In this document: positions 1 to 8,084 of the stretch, one piece after another
How the letters are laid out: each line of letters starts with the position of its first letter
How positions within the stretch are numbered: the stretch's first letter is position 1
NCBI GenBank assembly: GCA_036270655.1
Contig: DATBCD010000030.1
Coordinates: 166,394 to 230,393, forward strand
Reading direction: 5' to 3'
Length of the DNA: 64,000 bases
Origin: VBCK01 sp036270655
GTDB lineage: Bacteria > Pseudomonadota > Gammaproteobacteria > Burkholderiales > Burkholderiaceae_F
Notes under the pieces: generated by a model
The model's input: only the letters and a program-made list of their open reading frames with translations
Told to the model about the DNA's origin: nothing
Databases searched by the model: none
Program-made: the position numbers and the translations under genes

Positions 1-242
1 CCGGCGACTCCGATCACGAAGGGACTGTCGGTCCGCTCGAACACCTGCGGCGGCCATTCGACGTAGCTGGCGAACTTGTACAGGAACGCTGCCTTGACCT
101 TGTACTCGGCCGCCTGCAGGTCGGCCTGCGCCCAGCACCGGGTCCAGCAGCCACTGAAGAAGGGTATCGCGAGCAGGCTGGCGAGGACCGCACGGCGGCC
201 GGCGCCGGGCGGCGAGCCTTTCCCGTTCGTCAGAAGCGGCAT
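1..242 (-). CDS. YfiR-family periplasmic protein, N-terminal part (cut by window edge)
   Basis: Only about 80 N-terminal residues are in the window. The ATG at 242 begins inside the last codons of the TonB receptor gene, a 13-bp overlap that suggests coupled translation. A basic N-terminus and a hydrophobic stretch (AVLASLLAIPFFSG) look like a signal peptide. The mature part begins AEYKVKAAFLYKFASYVEWP, the characteristic opening of the YfiR/DUF4154 family. Known YfiR is a periplasmic repressor of the diguanylate cyclase YfiN. TonB receptor-YfiR-GGDEF clusters are common in proteobacteria, so a signalling gene may follow beyond the window. The family call rests on this motif only. Confidence 0.75.
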   Translation of the reverse strand, partial: MPLLTNGKGSPPGAGRRAVLASLLAIPFFSGCWTRCWAQADLQAAEYKVKAAFLYKFASYVEWPPQVFERTDSPFVIGVA

Positions 243-2251
243 GCGGCTTTGAAAAATACGTCCTGGCCGAATCGGGTCTGTGTGTTCGTGTTGGTGATTT
301 CCGGATGCCCGCCCGAGAACAGGTTTCGGCCCGTGACGGACAGCTCGAGCTCGCGCCAGGGCTTCCACCCCGCCCTCACATCGACCGCCGTATAGGCGGG
401 CACGGGGCCGGCCGGATCGGATAACGAAGAGACTCGGCGCGCCATCACGTCGAGCTCCGTACGGTACGGCAAGTCGAACGACGATCGCGCCGTCCAGGTG
501 TGGGTGGGATCGCGCCCTTGCTGGGCGATCGCCTGCTGGGCGATCACGCCTCCGATGTCCACACTTCCCGGCCTGACCGTCAGCCTCTCTCTGAGCGCAT
601 TCAGGCCGGCGCTCAGCCGCCAGGTCGCAGCCGCCTGGTAGGTTCCCCAGGTTTCGATGCCGGTGGAGTTGCCCTGCATTTGATTCGAAAATAAGAGGAA
701 TGTACCGCTCGGCGCGATTTGCTGCGCGTGCAGGTGGTCGTAGTCGGCGTGAAATACGGTCACCGAATATGACAGGCTGCCCGTCGGCTGTCCCCGATAC
801 CCAAGCTCATACACATTGGCGATCTCGGAGCGGGCGTCCGGTCCGCCGGCCAGCAGAAATGGGGGCGCACCCGGAACGTAGGTATCCCGGTCGAATCGCG
901 ATGGCGCGCGAACCGCGCGCGAAGCCGCGGTCCAAATCAGGTGCTGCGGCCCGACCTTCCACGCGAGTCGTATGCTCGGCAGGAACTCCGTCCCGGTGTA
1001 GTCGTTGCGCTCGAGCCTGGCGCCGACCGTAAGCCTCAAATCCTGGCCCAGCATCACTTCGTCCTGCGCAAACAGGCTCGGCCATCTCTGGTTGACATCC
1101 CGCGGCAGGAACCCGAAGACAGGCCTCGGAGGCCCGGGAACCAGGCCCATAATCGAAGAAACCAGGAACGATGCATTGGTGACGCGATTCATGCCGTACC
1201 GGAATTCGCCGCCCCAGACAACCGAGTGGATCCCGAAGGGTCGCAGCGAATGCTGCAGTTGCAGGTCGTAGATATCGAGCGACTCGGAAAAAGTGGGCGG
1301 ATTGTCGCGTTGGGTCCGATCGAAGTAAGCCTGCACCGACAGGCTCGAGCCCGCCTCCAGGGTGCGGCTCCAGCGACCCGTGAGGTTGGCTCCCGAAAGC
1401 GAAACCTGGCCCAGCGGCAGCGTCACGCCGGTAATGGAAACCGAGCCCGGTGACGGCTGCCCCTCCGAGGCCACGTACCCGTTCCCATTGAGAGTCAAGG
1501 AGTCGCCGGCATGGCTCCAATCCATGCGAAACCCGGCCTGGCTCTTGTGCCACGCGTCATCCTGGGTAGTGCCGTCCTCGGCTGTCGTGTGGTGGCGATC
1601 GAAGTACATGCCGTAGACGCGATAGGCGCCGTCCGCGCCGACCTTGCCACCGTAGCGGAACGCGGCGCTGGCCTCGCGGTTTCCGATTCCGGCCGGCACC
1701 AATCCGCCCTGCGTGTTCGCGGCGGACCGCGTGATCACGTTGATGACGCCGTTCACCGCGTTGACACCCCACAGCGTGCCCCCGGGCCCGCTGATGACCT
1801 CGATGCGCTCGACATCCTCGAGCATCACATCCTGGTCGTCCCAGAACACCCCGGCAAACAGCGGAGTGTAGACAGATCGCCCATCGATCAAGACCAGCAG
1901 CTTGTTTGCCGGGCTGCCAACGCCGTTGAATCCCCGCGCGCTGATCGCATACCCGCTGGCGCTGGCCTGCGCGACCTCCAAATTGGGGGCCAGTCGCAGC
2001 GCCTCTGGAAGGCTCCTTACACCCGATCGCCTGATGTCGTCGGCCGTGATGACGAATACCGACGCCGCGGCATCAGAGAGCCGCTCGGCCCGCTTCGATA
2101 CCGAGGTGATCTGGACGTTGCTGAGCTCTTCCAGGCTCAGATCGGCAAGGCTGCCTGCGTCCGCCTCGGCAGCGCTGACCTTAAGACCCGGCACGCACGC
2201 CGACAACACAAGGCTCGCCAGCACGCGAAGCGGCCTTTGGACTACAGACAC
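230..2251 (-). CDS. TonB-dependent outer membrane receptor
   Basis: Outer-membrane beta-barrel protein of about 673 residues, a normal length for the family, with a signal peptide ending near the VSAAEA region. The plug domain is clear in the first 170 residues: a TonB-box-like SLEELSNVQITSVSK, then VFVITADDIRRSG, LLVLIDGRSVY, DVERIEVISGPGGTLWG and NAVNGVINVITR. The barrel ends with an aromatic residue (ACRF). The frame stays open to a GTG at 2275, but the GTG at 2251 lies just after an AGGGGG stretch and gives a cleaner signal peptide, so I chose it. The ligand cannot be read from sequence. The downstream YfiR partner suggests a role in signalling rather than plain siderophore uptake. Confidence 0.9.
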   Translation of the reverse strand: MSVVQRPLRVLASLVLSACVPGLKVSAAEADAGSLADLSLEELSNVQITSVSKRAERLSDAAASVFVITADDIRRSGVRSLPEALRLAPNLEVAQASASGYAISARGFNGVGSPANKLLVLIDGRSVYTPLFAGVFWDDQDVMLEDVERIEVISGPGGTLWGVNAVNGVINVITRSAANTQGGLVPAGIGNREASAAFRYGGKVGADGAYRVYGMYFDRHHTTAEDGTTQDDAWHKSQAGFRMDWSHAGDSLTLNGNGYVASEGQPSPGSVSITGVTLPLGQVSLSGANLTGRWSRTLEAGSSLSVQAYFDRTQRDNPPTFSESLDIYDLQLQHSLRPFGIHSVVWGGEFRYGMNRVTNASFLVSSIMGLVPGPPRPVFGFLPRDVNQRWPSLFAQDEVMLGQDLRLTVGARLERNDYTGTEFLPSIRLAWKVGPQHLIWTAASRAVRAPSRFDRDTYVPGAPPFLLAGGPDARSEIANVYELGYRGQPTGSLSYSVTVFHADYDHLHAQQIAPSGTFLLFSNQMQGNSTGIETWGTYQAAATWRLSAGLNALRERLTVRPGSVDIGGVIAQQAIAQQGRDPTHTWTARSSFDLPYRTELDVMARRVSSLSDPAGPVPAYTAVDVRAGWKPWRELELSVTGRNLFSGGHPEITNTNTQTRFGQDVFFKAACRF

Positions 2252-2433
2252 CGTCCCCCTTCCTAGGGGGCGCACGTCTGGTGTCCACGCGCCCCTACGT
2301 AGTCACCCGAATGCCCTCGCCGCCAACGGGTGCATTAACGCTCCTGCCCGGGTAGTTAACCGCAGTTCGCGGGGGCTGTCAAAAGCCGTGTTGTTTGTGT
2401 GTGTGGCTGGTACGCCGGATTGGTTCGGATATC

Positions 2434-2718
2434 TCAGGTAAACATGGCCGTTTTGCAGTCCTTGATAAACCGCACGAATGCGGCATCGGCGGTCGCTTCG
2501 TCGAGCGTGGTCTCGACGGTGACCTGGATCACGTCGGGATCGCGTTTGATCGGCCGGTCCGAGATGCTGACCTGATTGTCGGGAAGATAGCGGCCCAACT
2601 CGGCCGGAAGGCGAGCGAGCTTTGCGGAAAGACGTTGCTGGCTGAATTGCGTCGCAGCCGTGGGCGCCTGCACCGGACCCCGATATTCGAGGTGAACGAG
2701 ATAGACGAAGCGGTTCAT
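2434..2718 (-). CDS. hypothetical protein, 94 aa
   Basis: Small soluble-looking protein, not recognised. The ATG at 2718 is preceded by AGGGG at good spacing, which supports it as a real start. The sequence is of mixed composition, begins MNRFVYLVHLEYRG, ends KDCKTAMFT, and has no signal peptide or membrane segment. It contains a short stretch (DPDVIQVTVETTLDEATADA) compatible with a small alpha/beta fold. It stands alone between the TonB receptor and the membrane protein gene on the other strand. Confidence 0.55.
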   Translation of the reverse strand: MNRFVYLVHLEYRGPVQAPTAATQFSQQRLSAKLARLPAELGRYLPDNQVSISDRPIKRDPDVIQVTVETTLDEATADAAFVRFIKDCKTAMFT

Positions 2719-3033
2719 CTAGGCCCCTAATTTTTGTGGCCCTATGGTTGACTCGATTGCGCGGAGCTTCAATCCGTGCAATTCCCTTCAGGGGCGCGGG
2801 AAACCCCTGACTCCGTCACGACTTGTCATGTTCTTACAACGTGACAGGCCGGTGCGGCCTCGAAGACGCTCCGAGGCGGTCGCTGGCGACGCCTTACAGC
2901 CCCGATGCCTCATGCGTTTTGGGTTCTTGCTTACAGGTTTGCGAAGCCCTCAGTTCAGGTTTTTTCAGAACCACTTTCTGGTGCTTTCGGGGATCGCCGG
3001 ACTGCATCAACCTTGGATAGCCTGCGCGGCACC
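2719..3033. other. intergenic region without an identified gene
   Basis: About 315 bases between two divergent genes. I see no convincing ORF, RNA or palindrome. It presumably holds the promoters for the small gene at 2434-2718 and for the membrane protein starting near 3034. Confidence 0.4.
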
Positions 3034-4191
3034 GTGAACCTCCTCTCTGACAAACCCGTCGGTGCGGGCGGGATCCTGCGCGGCCCGCGCGCGATGCTGC
3101 TGGCGCTGCTGCTGACCATCGGCGCGCTTGCATGCCTGCACGGCCTGCAGGCTGCGGACCTGGCCGTCACGCACGCCTGGGCCTTCAGCCCGACCCACTT
3201 AGCCAAAGACGCTCTGCTGGTGTTCCCGCTGGCACTGGTTGCAATCGCGGCCGCAGGGTGGCTCGCCGATCGATGGGGAACCTCGCAGGTCACGGTCACC
3301 GGGCTGCTTGCCGGCGCGGCGCTGATCGCGGCGGCCTTTGCCCTTCTGCTCGTTCCCGTTCTGGGCCTGCACCACGACCTGGCTCGCGTTCTTGACAGCG
3401 GCGCCCAGACCCACTCGTTTCACGGAATCGAGCCGCGAGGGACTGCAAGTGCGGTGGGCCGGATATTTTGGAGTCTGCTGGAGGGGCTGCACGATGCGCT
3501 GCTTGTGTACGTCGCAATCGCTCCGGCCGTCCTGGTCGGCCTTGCCGCGCTGGTTGCAATGGCGCGCGGGCGCGAAGCGCCGCCAAGGCCTGCTCGCGAG
3601 CGATCGCGGGGCGCGCTGCCTCGCGCGATCGCCGGGCTCGGCGCCGGGGTAGTCCTGTTCGTGGCGGCCGTGGCCGCAGTGAACCTTGCGTTGACCTGGG
3701 ACCAGGACCTGCACAGCGCCCACGGCTTCGCGACGGCGAACGTGCCGGTCGGAATCGAGGCCCGACTCGACGATCTACGACTCGCGGTGCAGTCGGCCCA
3801 GTGGCTGCGTCAACCTCGCGAGGCCGGAAAGGCTGGTCTGGAGCCTGTCAGTGCAAGCCGCGCGCCCTCCCTTCCCGACCGGGTCTACCTCGACGTACGG
3901 CTGAAGAATGTCGGATCGGCACCCCGGCGCATCGGTCGGCGCTATTTTCAACTGCGTGGGCCCGATCGGAGCTGGGGTCCGCTGGGCGACGATTTCCCCG
4001 ACTTTGTGCTCGCGCCTCAGGAGCAGCTGCATACAAGGCTGATCTTCGAGGTGCCGCAGAAGCCCGTGGAGCTCGAATTCGCCTGGCCCGGCCAGGCGCC
4101 CAAAGTGCGCATCCCGCTGGCCGACGACGTGCCAGCCGGTTTCTTCCAGGGCATCTGCCGTGGCCTGCTGATCGGGCCGAGCTGGAACTGA
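3034..4191 (+). CDS. polytopic membrane protein with C-terminal beta-rich domain
   Basis: About 385 residues, not recognised as a named family. From the GTG at 3034 it has a basic start, then several hydrophobic segments: AMLLALLLTIGALACL, ALLVFPLALVAIAAAGWL, LLAGAALIAAAFALLLVPV, a segment with AIAPAVLVGLAALVAMA, and GAGVVLFVAAVAAVNLAL. The last 130 residues follow the final membrane span and read like an Ig-like domain (VYLDVRLKNVGSAPRRIGRRYFQL, then FVLAPQEQLHTRLIFEVP). This resembles the DUF4352-type exported domains. The frame is open to an ATG at 2905, but the N-terminus from there is not protein-like. It ends 41 bases before the multicopper oxidase and is probably cotranscribed with it. 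Confidence 0.7.
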   Translation: MNLLSDKPVGAGGILRGPRAMLLALLLTIGALACLHGLQAADLAVTHAWAFSPTHLAKDALLVFPLALVAIAAAGWLADRWGTSQVTVTGLLAGAALIAAAFALLLVPVLGLHHDLARVLDSGAQTHSFHGIEPRGTASAVGRIFWSLLEGLHDALLVYVAIAPAVLVGLAALVAMARGREAPPRPARERSRGALPRAIAGLGAGVVLFVAAVAAVNLALTWDQDLHSAHGFATANVPVGIEARLDDLRLAVQSAQWLRQPREAGKAGLEPVSASRAPSLPDRVYLDVRLKNVGSAPRRIGRRYFQLRGPDRSWGPLGDDFPDFVLAPQEQLHTRLIFEVPQKPVELEFAWPGQAPKVRIPLADDVPAGFFQGICRGLLIGPSWN

Positions 4192-4232
4192 GGGCCCGCG
4201 AGATTTCGATCATCGAACGACAGGAGCACCTG

Positions 4233-6005
4233 ATGAAGCTTGAACACAATCGCACCCCGTTGTGGACCGGAATCACGCGACGCGGCCTGTTGAAAGGCGG
4301 GCTGGTCGCCGGCGCAGGTGTACTGGCTTCGCCATGGATCGGCGGTGTGAGCAAGGCCCAGTCCTCGCCGTTGTTGGAGAGGTACGTAGACCCGTTGCGG
4401 GTGCCCGAGCTGGCGCGCCCGCTGGACGACACCAATGCGATCGCGCAGTACGCGATTCGAATGACCCAGTTCGAGCAGAAGGTGCATCGCGATCTGCCTC
4501 CGACCACCCTGTGGGGCTACAACGGCACCTGGCCGGGGCCGACGATCGAGGCGCGCACCGGCCGGCCGATCGAGGTCGTGTGGGTGAACAATCTGCCGGT
4601 CCAGCACTTGCTCGAGTCCGCCTACGATCAGTCGATTCACGGGGCGGACATGGGCGAGCCGCATTGCCGAACTGTCGTGCATCTTCATGGCGGCTGTGTC
4701 CTGCCGGACAGCGACGGGTACCCCGAAGCCTGGTTCACGCGGGACTGGGCGCAAACAGGACCGTTTTTCACGACAAAGACGTACCGCTATCCGAACGACC
4801 AACCGGCGACCTGCCTCTGGTACCACGACCACACGCTCGGAATCACCCGGCTCAATGTATTCGCGGGCCTGGTCGGCTTCTATCTGATCCGCGATCAGAT
4901 CGAGGACAGCCTGAACCTGCCTTCCGGCCCCTATGAAGTGCCGCTGATGATCCAGGACAGGATGTTCAATCCCGACGGCTCGCTTTTATACCCGATCGAG
5001 GTGGGTGGCACGCACCCGGTCTGGGAACCCGAGTTTTTCGGCGACGTCGCTTGCGTCAATGGCGTGGCCTTCCCTTATCTCGAGGTCGAACCGCGCAAAT
5101 ACCGGTTCCGGATACTGAACGGCTCGAACTCGCGCTTCTACCACATCACCCTCGCGGACACGGCCGGTCGGCCCGGCCCGGTGTTCAGCCACATCGGCAC
5201 CGACGGCGGCCTGCTGCCGGCTCCTCTGCAGTTCGCCGATCTGCTGATCGCTCCCGGCGAGCGCGTCGACGTCGTAATCGACTTCAGCGGCGCCGAGGGT
5301 CGCATATTTACGCTGCTGAATGACGCGCCCGCCCCCTTCCCGGGAGGCGGCGAAGCCGCGCTGCCCGAGGTGATGCAGTTTCGGGTGACCAAGCCGCTGC
5401 AGCGAAGGGATACCAGCTCGCTGCCGTCGACGCTGGCGCCGGTTACTGTGCTGTCACCGGAAAGCGCGGTCAGGCAGCGGTTCATCATGGTGAGCGAGGC
5501 GGACCGGCTGTCGGACGGCTTCCCGATCATCGGGGTTCTCGGCGGCTCGCCGCGGCAGCCCACCCCGACCAGTCCGACCGGCGGCGCGCGCTGGGATGAT
5601 CCGGTGACCGAGGACCCCAGAGTCGGCACCACCGAGATCTGGAACTTCGTCAACATCACGACCGACGCGCACCCGCTTCACGTCCATCTGGTCCAGTACA
5701 ACGTGCTGGAGCGGCGCACCTTCGATCTGGCGCGCTTCATGAGCACGGGTGAAGTGCACTTCACAGGCGACCCGATCCCGCCCGAGCCGGGCGAGAGCCC
5801 CGCCTACAAGGACACGGTGAAGGCGTTTTCGGGGCTCGACCAGGCTGGCAACGTGACCGGCATGGTGACCCGCGTGATCGCCAGGTTCGATCTGCCTGCG
5901 GGAACGCCTGTGTCGCCAGGGCAGCGCTTCCGCTACCTCTACCACTGCCACATCCTGGAGCACGAGGACAACGAAATGATGCGCCCGTTCGACGTCGTCG
6001 GGTAG
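4233..6005 (+). CDS. Tat-exported multicopper oxidase (CotA/bilirubin-oxidase type)
   Basis: A 590-residue laccase-like oxidase with all four copper-binding blocks: HLHGG near residues 150-154, WYHDH near 196-200, HPLHVHL near 480-486, and HCHILEHEDNEMM from 571. The type 1 copper ligands Cys572, His577 and Met582 are all present. The N-terminus carries a Tat signal (TRRGLLKGG, then a hydrophobic run ending at SKAQ), so the protein should be exported folded with copper. I chose the ATG at 4233, which has GGAG upstream; the frame stays open much further upstream only because of GC bias. It is likely to oxidise phenols, bilirubin-like compounds or metals in the periplasm. No copper-resistance genes are adjacent. 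The membrane protein before it is a candidate partner. Confidence 0.92.
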   Translation: MKLEHNRTPLWTGITRRGLLKGGLVAGAGVLASPWIGGVSKAQSSPLLERYVDPLRVPELARPLDDTNAIAQYAIRMTQFEQKVHRDLPPTTLWGYNGTWPGPTIEARTGRPIEVVWVNNLPVQHLLESAYDQSIHGADMGEPHCRTVVHLHGGCVLPDSDGYPEAWFTRDWAQTGPFFTTKTYRYPNDQPATCLWYHDHTLGITRLNVFAGLVGFYLIRDQIEDSLNLPSGPYEVPLMIQDRMFNPDGSLLYPIEVGGTHPVWEPEFFGDVACVNGVAFPYLEVEPRKYRFRILNGSNSRFYHITLADTAGRPGPVFSHIGTDGGLLPAPLQFADLLIAPGERVDVVIDFSGAEGRIFTLLNDAPAPFPGGGEAALPEVMQFRVTKPLQRRDTSSLPSTLAPVTVLSPESAVRQRFIMVSEADRLSDGFPIIGVLGGSPRQPTPTSPTGGARWDDPVTEDPRVGTTEIWNFVNITTDAHPLHVHLVQYNVLERRTFDLARFMSTGEVHFTGDPIPPEPGESPAYKDTVKAFSGLDQAGNVTGMVTRVIARFDLPAGTPVSPGQRFRYLYHCHILEHEDNEMMRPFDVVG

Positions 6006-6040
6006 AGCGTCAGGCGCCGGCGCGCGCCCCCGCCTCATCC

Positions 6041-6541
6041 TCAGCCGCGCGCCCGGTCATCGATCTGCGGCGCGCGCTCCTTGCCCTTTGTATTCAGGCT
6101 GCCGATCGCCGCGATCCAGGCCTCCGAATCGGCGAACAGCACCCACAACAGCCAGGCGGCCGCCGAAAGGATGCCGACGATAAAGGTCCAGTCGACATAG
6201 GGTTTCAGGTCAGGGGCGAGAAACGGATTGATGAAGCGCAGCAGAACTGCGTACGCGCTCGCCACGACGATCAGCGTGACTACCGCAAGCACCGTCGAGG
6301 CGAGCGCAGCGCCCCGGCCGCCCGCCTGGCGGAGCTGTGCCGAGTGGCGGTAGCCGAGCGCCCACAGCAGCGCCAGGGCGCCGCTGTGCGCGATAAATTG
6401 CACCAGGGATCCGGCGCCGATCCCGGCCGTGCCGATCGTGGCGCTCCTGAACGGCTCGAGGCCGGCCAGCACTGCTCCCAGCACCAGCGCGGCCGCGATC
6501 ACGATCAGGTACTTGCCGACCCAAAGCCAGCTGTCTTTCAT
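6041..6541 (-). CDS. hypothetical integral membrane protein
   Basis: About 166 residues with four hydrophobic segments: YLIVIAAALVLGAVLAGL, LVQFIAHSGALALLWALGY, ALASTVLAVVTLIVVASAYAV and FIVGILSAAAWLLWVLF. The C-terminal tail is charged and cytoplasmic-looking. The ATG at 6541 has GGGGG eight bases upstream; an in-frame start five codons earlier is less likely. I do not recognise the family. It is convergent with the multicopper oxidase and lies downstream of the secreted protein gene at 6580-7044. Confidence 0.7.
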   Translation of the reverse strand: MKDSWLWVGKYLIVIAAALVLGAVLAGLEPFRSATIGTAGIGAGSLVQFIAHSGALALLWALGYRHSAQLRQAGGRGAALASTVLAVVTLIVVASAYAVLLRFINPFLAPDLKPYVDWTFIVGILSAAAWLLWVLFADSEAWIAAIGSLNTKGKERAPQIDDRARG

Positions 6542-6579
6542 GCGATGCCCCCGCAACTCAATGGTCGGGCCTGGGTATC

Positions 6580-7044
6580 CTAGCGCCCACGGTCCTCGCT
6601 GTGCCCGCGTCCGCGGTCGTGTTCCTCCTCGTCGCGGCCCCGGTGGCCTTCGCGCTCCTCCCAGCCTCGCGCATGCTCGCGACCGCGCTCCTCCTCATGC
6701 CTGCCTTCGCCCCGGTGCGCCAGTACGTTATTGCGATACCAGACGTGGTTGACGAAGTAGACCGGGTGGCCGCAGGCGTGGTACTCGCCGCAGTACCTGT
6801 CCCAGTGCTTCCGGTGTTCCAACGGAACCCACAGATACACCGGCTCCGGCGACGGTACTCCGATCGGCGGAGGCGCTACGACCACCGGCTGCGCCACGAT
6901 CACCTGGGGTTGGGGGAACTGGCCGATATCGACACGTCCGAACACGCCCGGCTGGCTGAACTGGATCGACACGCCCACGTCAGCCGCGGCAGCCGCGGAC
7001 GCAAACCCTGCGCAGCAAGCGGCCATCGCTAGCATTCGTTTCAT
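6580..7044 (-). CDS. secreted/periplasmic protein with charged C-terminal tail
   Basis: About 154 residues. There is a clear signal peptide (MKRMLAMAACCAGFASAAAAA), a middle region rich in Pro and Val, and a conserved-looking block with VYLWVPLEHRKHWDRYC and ACGHPVYFVNHVWYRNN. This block occurs in many short exported betaproteobacterial proteins of unknown function. The last 45 residues are a low-complexity run of Arg, Glu, His, Gly and Asp. I chose the ATG at 7044, with AAGGAT upstream, over a TTG five codons earlier. The two Cys in the block may form a disulfide. Confidence 0.75.
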   Translation of the reverse strand: MKRMLAMAACCAGFASAAAAADVGVSIQFSQPGVFGRVDIGQFPQPQVIVAQPVVVAPPPIGVPSPEPVYLWVPLEHRKHWDRYCGEYHACGHPVYFVNHVWYRNNVLAHRGEGRHEEERGREHARGWEEREGHRGRDEEEHDRGRGHSEDRGR

Positions 7045-7203
7045 CTGATGATCCTTCAAAGGGGATGCATCCAGTATCGGTTCGATTGGCGCGAATCGGC
7101 ATCCTGTCGATCCCCATCCTTACGGATTAACTTCGTGCAGCGAATACCCATCCAACCGCCGCTTATTTCGCGCTCCGACCCCTTTGTGGCTACCATCTTC
7201 GCA

Positions 7204-7303
7204 CCCGCCTTCGCGCTGCGCGCTTCGGCGGGCAAGCCCGCCATAGCGCTCTGCGCGACGGCGGGGCGGGCTTGCCCGCCGTAGCCCGCAGGGCGAAGGC
7301 GGG
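7204..7303. repeat. palindromic REP-like element, type A
   Basis: A nested palindromic block in front of the peroxiredoxin gene. Two perfect 16-bp palindromes are present, GGCGGGC-AA-GCCCGCC at 7227-7242 and GGCGGGC-TT-GCCCGCC at 7265-7280. They sit inside an outer inverted repeat (CCCGCCTTCGC at 7204 against GCGAAGGCGGG ending at 7303). The last 34 bases recur with one mismatch at 61311-61344, and 20 bases recur exactly inside the SPOR-domain gene at 19265-19284. Confidence 0.8.
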
Positions 7304-7339
7304 GCCCTGTCTTCGACATGAACGCATTGGAGCACTACG

Positions 7340-7999
7340 ATGAGCCTGAGAATTGGCGACGAGGTTCCAGACTTCACCGCCCAGACTACGGAAGGCGAAA
7401 TCCGCTTCCATGAGTGGATCGGCAACGGCTGGGCGATTCTGTTTTCGCACCCGAAGGACTTCACGCCGGTCTGCACGACCGAGCTGGGCTACCTGGCGAA
7501 GTTGAAGCCGGAATTCGACAAGCGCAATACCAAGGTGATCGGCCTGTCGATCGACAGCGTTGAAGACCACCGGCGCTGGGCCGCGGACATCGCGGAGACC
7601 CAGGGTACGCCGGTGAACTATCCGCTGATCGGCGACACCGACCTGAAGGTCGCCAAGCTGTTCGACATGATCCATCCGAACGCCAGCGGCAATGCGTCGA
7701 CCCGGACCGCGGCCGACAACGCCACGATTCGCGCCGTGTTTCTGATCGGCCCCGACAAGAAGCTCAAGCTGTCGATCTTGTACCCGATGAGCACCGGGCG
7801 CGACTTCAACGAGGTGCTGCGAGCCCTGGATTCGGTGCAGCTGACCGCTCGTCACACGGTCGCCACGCCGGTCAACTGGCGTCCGGGCGACGACGTGATC
7901 ATTCCGCCGTCGGTCTCGGACGACGCGGCGCGGGCGAAATTCCCCGGCGGCTGGAAGACGCTGAAGTCCTACCTGCGGATCGTCCCGCAACCGAAGTAG
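7340..7999 (+). CDS. 1-Cys peroxiredoxin (Prx6 type)
   Basis: A 219-residue thiol peroxidase that reduces hydrogen peroxide and organic hydroperoxides in the cytoplasm. The active site HPKDFTPVCTTE places the peroxidatic Cys at residue 45. There is no other cysteine in the protein, so it is a true 1-Cys enzyme that needs an outside reductant. Length and the extended C-terminal domain (from about residue 165, with KFPGGWKTLKSYLR) match the Prx6 subgroup. The gene is flanked on both sides by type A palindromic repeats and appears to be a single-gene unit. Confidence 0.93.
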   Translation: MSLRIGDEVPDFTAQTTEGEIRFHEWIGNGWAILFSHPKDFTPVCTTELGYLAKLKPEFDKRNTKVIGLSIDSVEDHRRWAADIAETQGTPVNYPLIGDTDLKVAKLFDMIHPNASGNASTRTAADNATIRAVFLIGPDKKLKLSILYPMSTGRDFNEVLRALDSVQLTARHTVATPVNWRPGDDVIIPPSVSDDAARAKFPGGWKTLKSYLRIVPQPK

Positions 8000-8031
8000 C
8001 CCTCCGAAGCGCTTGGCCCCCGAAGCGCGCA

Positions 8032-8062
8032 GCCCGCCTTCGCGCTGCGCGCTATGGCGGGC
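8032..8062. repeat. type A palindromic element, partial, between convergent genes
   Basis: GCCCGCC at 8032-8038 pairs with GGCGGGC at 8056-8062. The intervening TTCGCGCTGCGCGC matches the left part of the element at 7204. It lies between the ends of the peroxiredoxin and symporter genes and could serve both as a transcript end. Confidence 0.6.
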
Positions 8063-8084
8063 AGCCGCGAAGCAGGGCCCCGCT

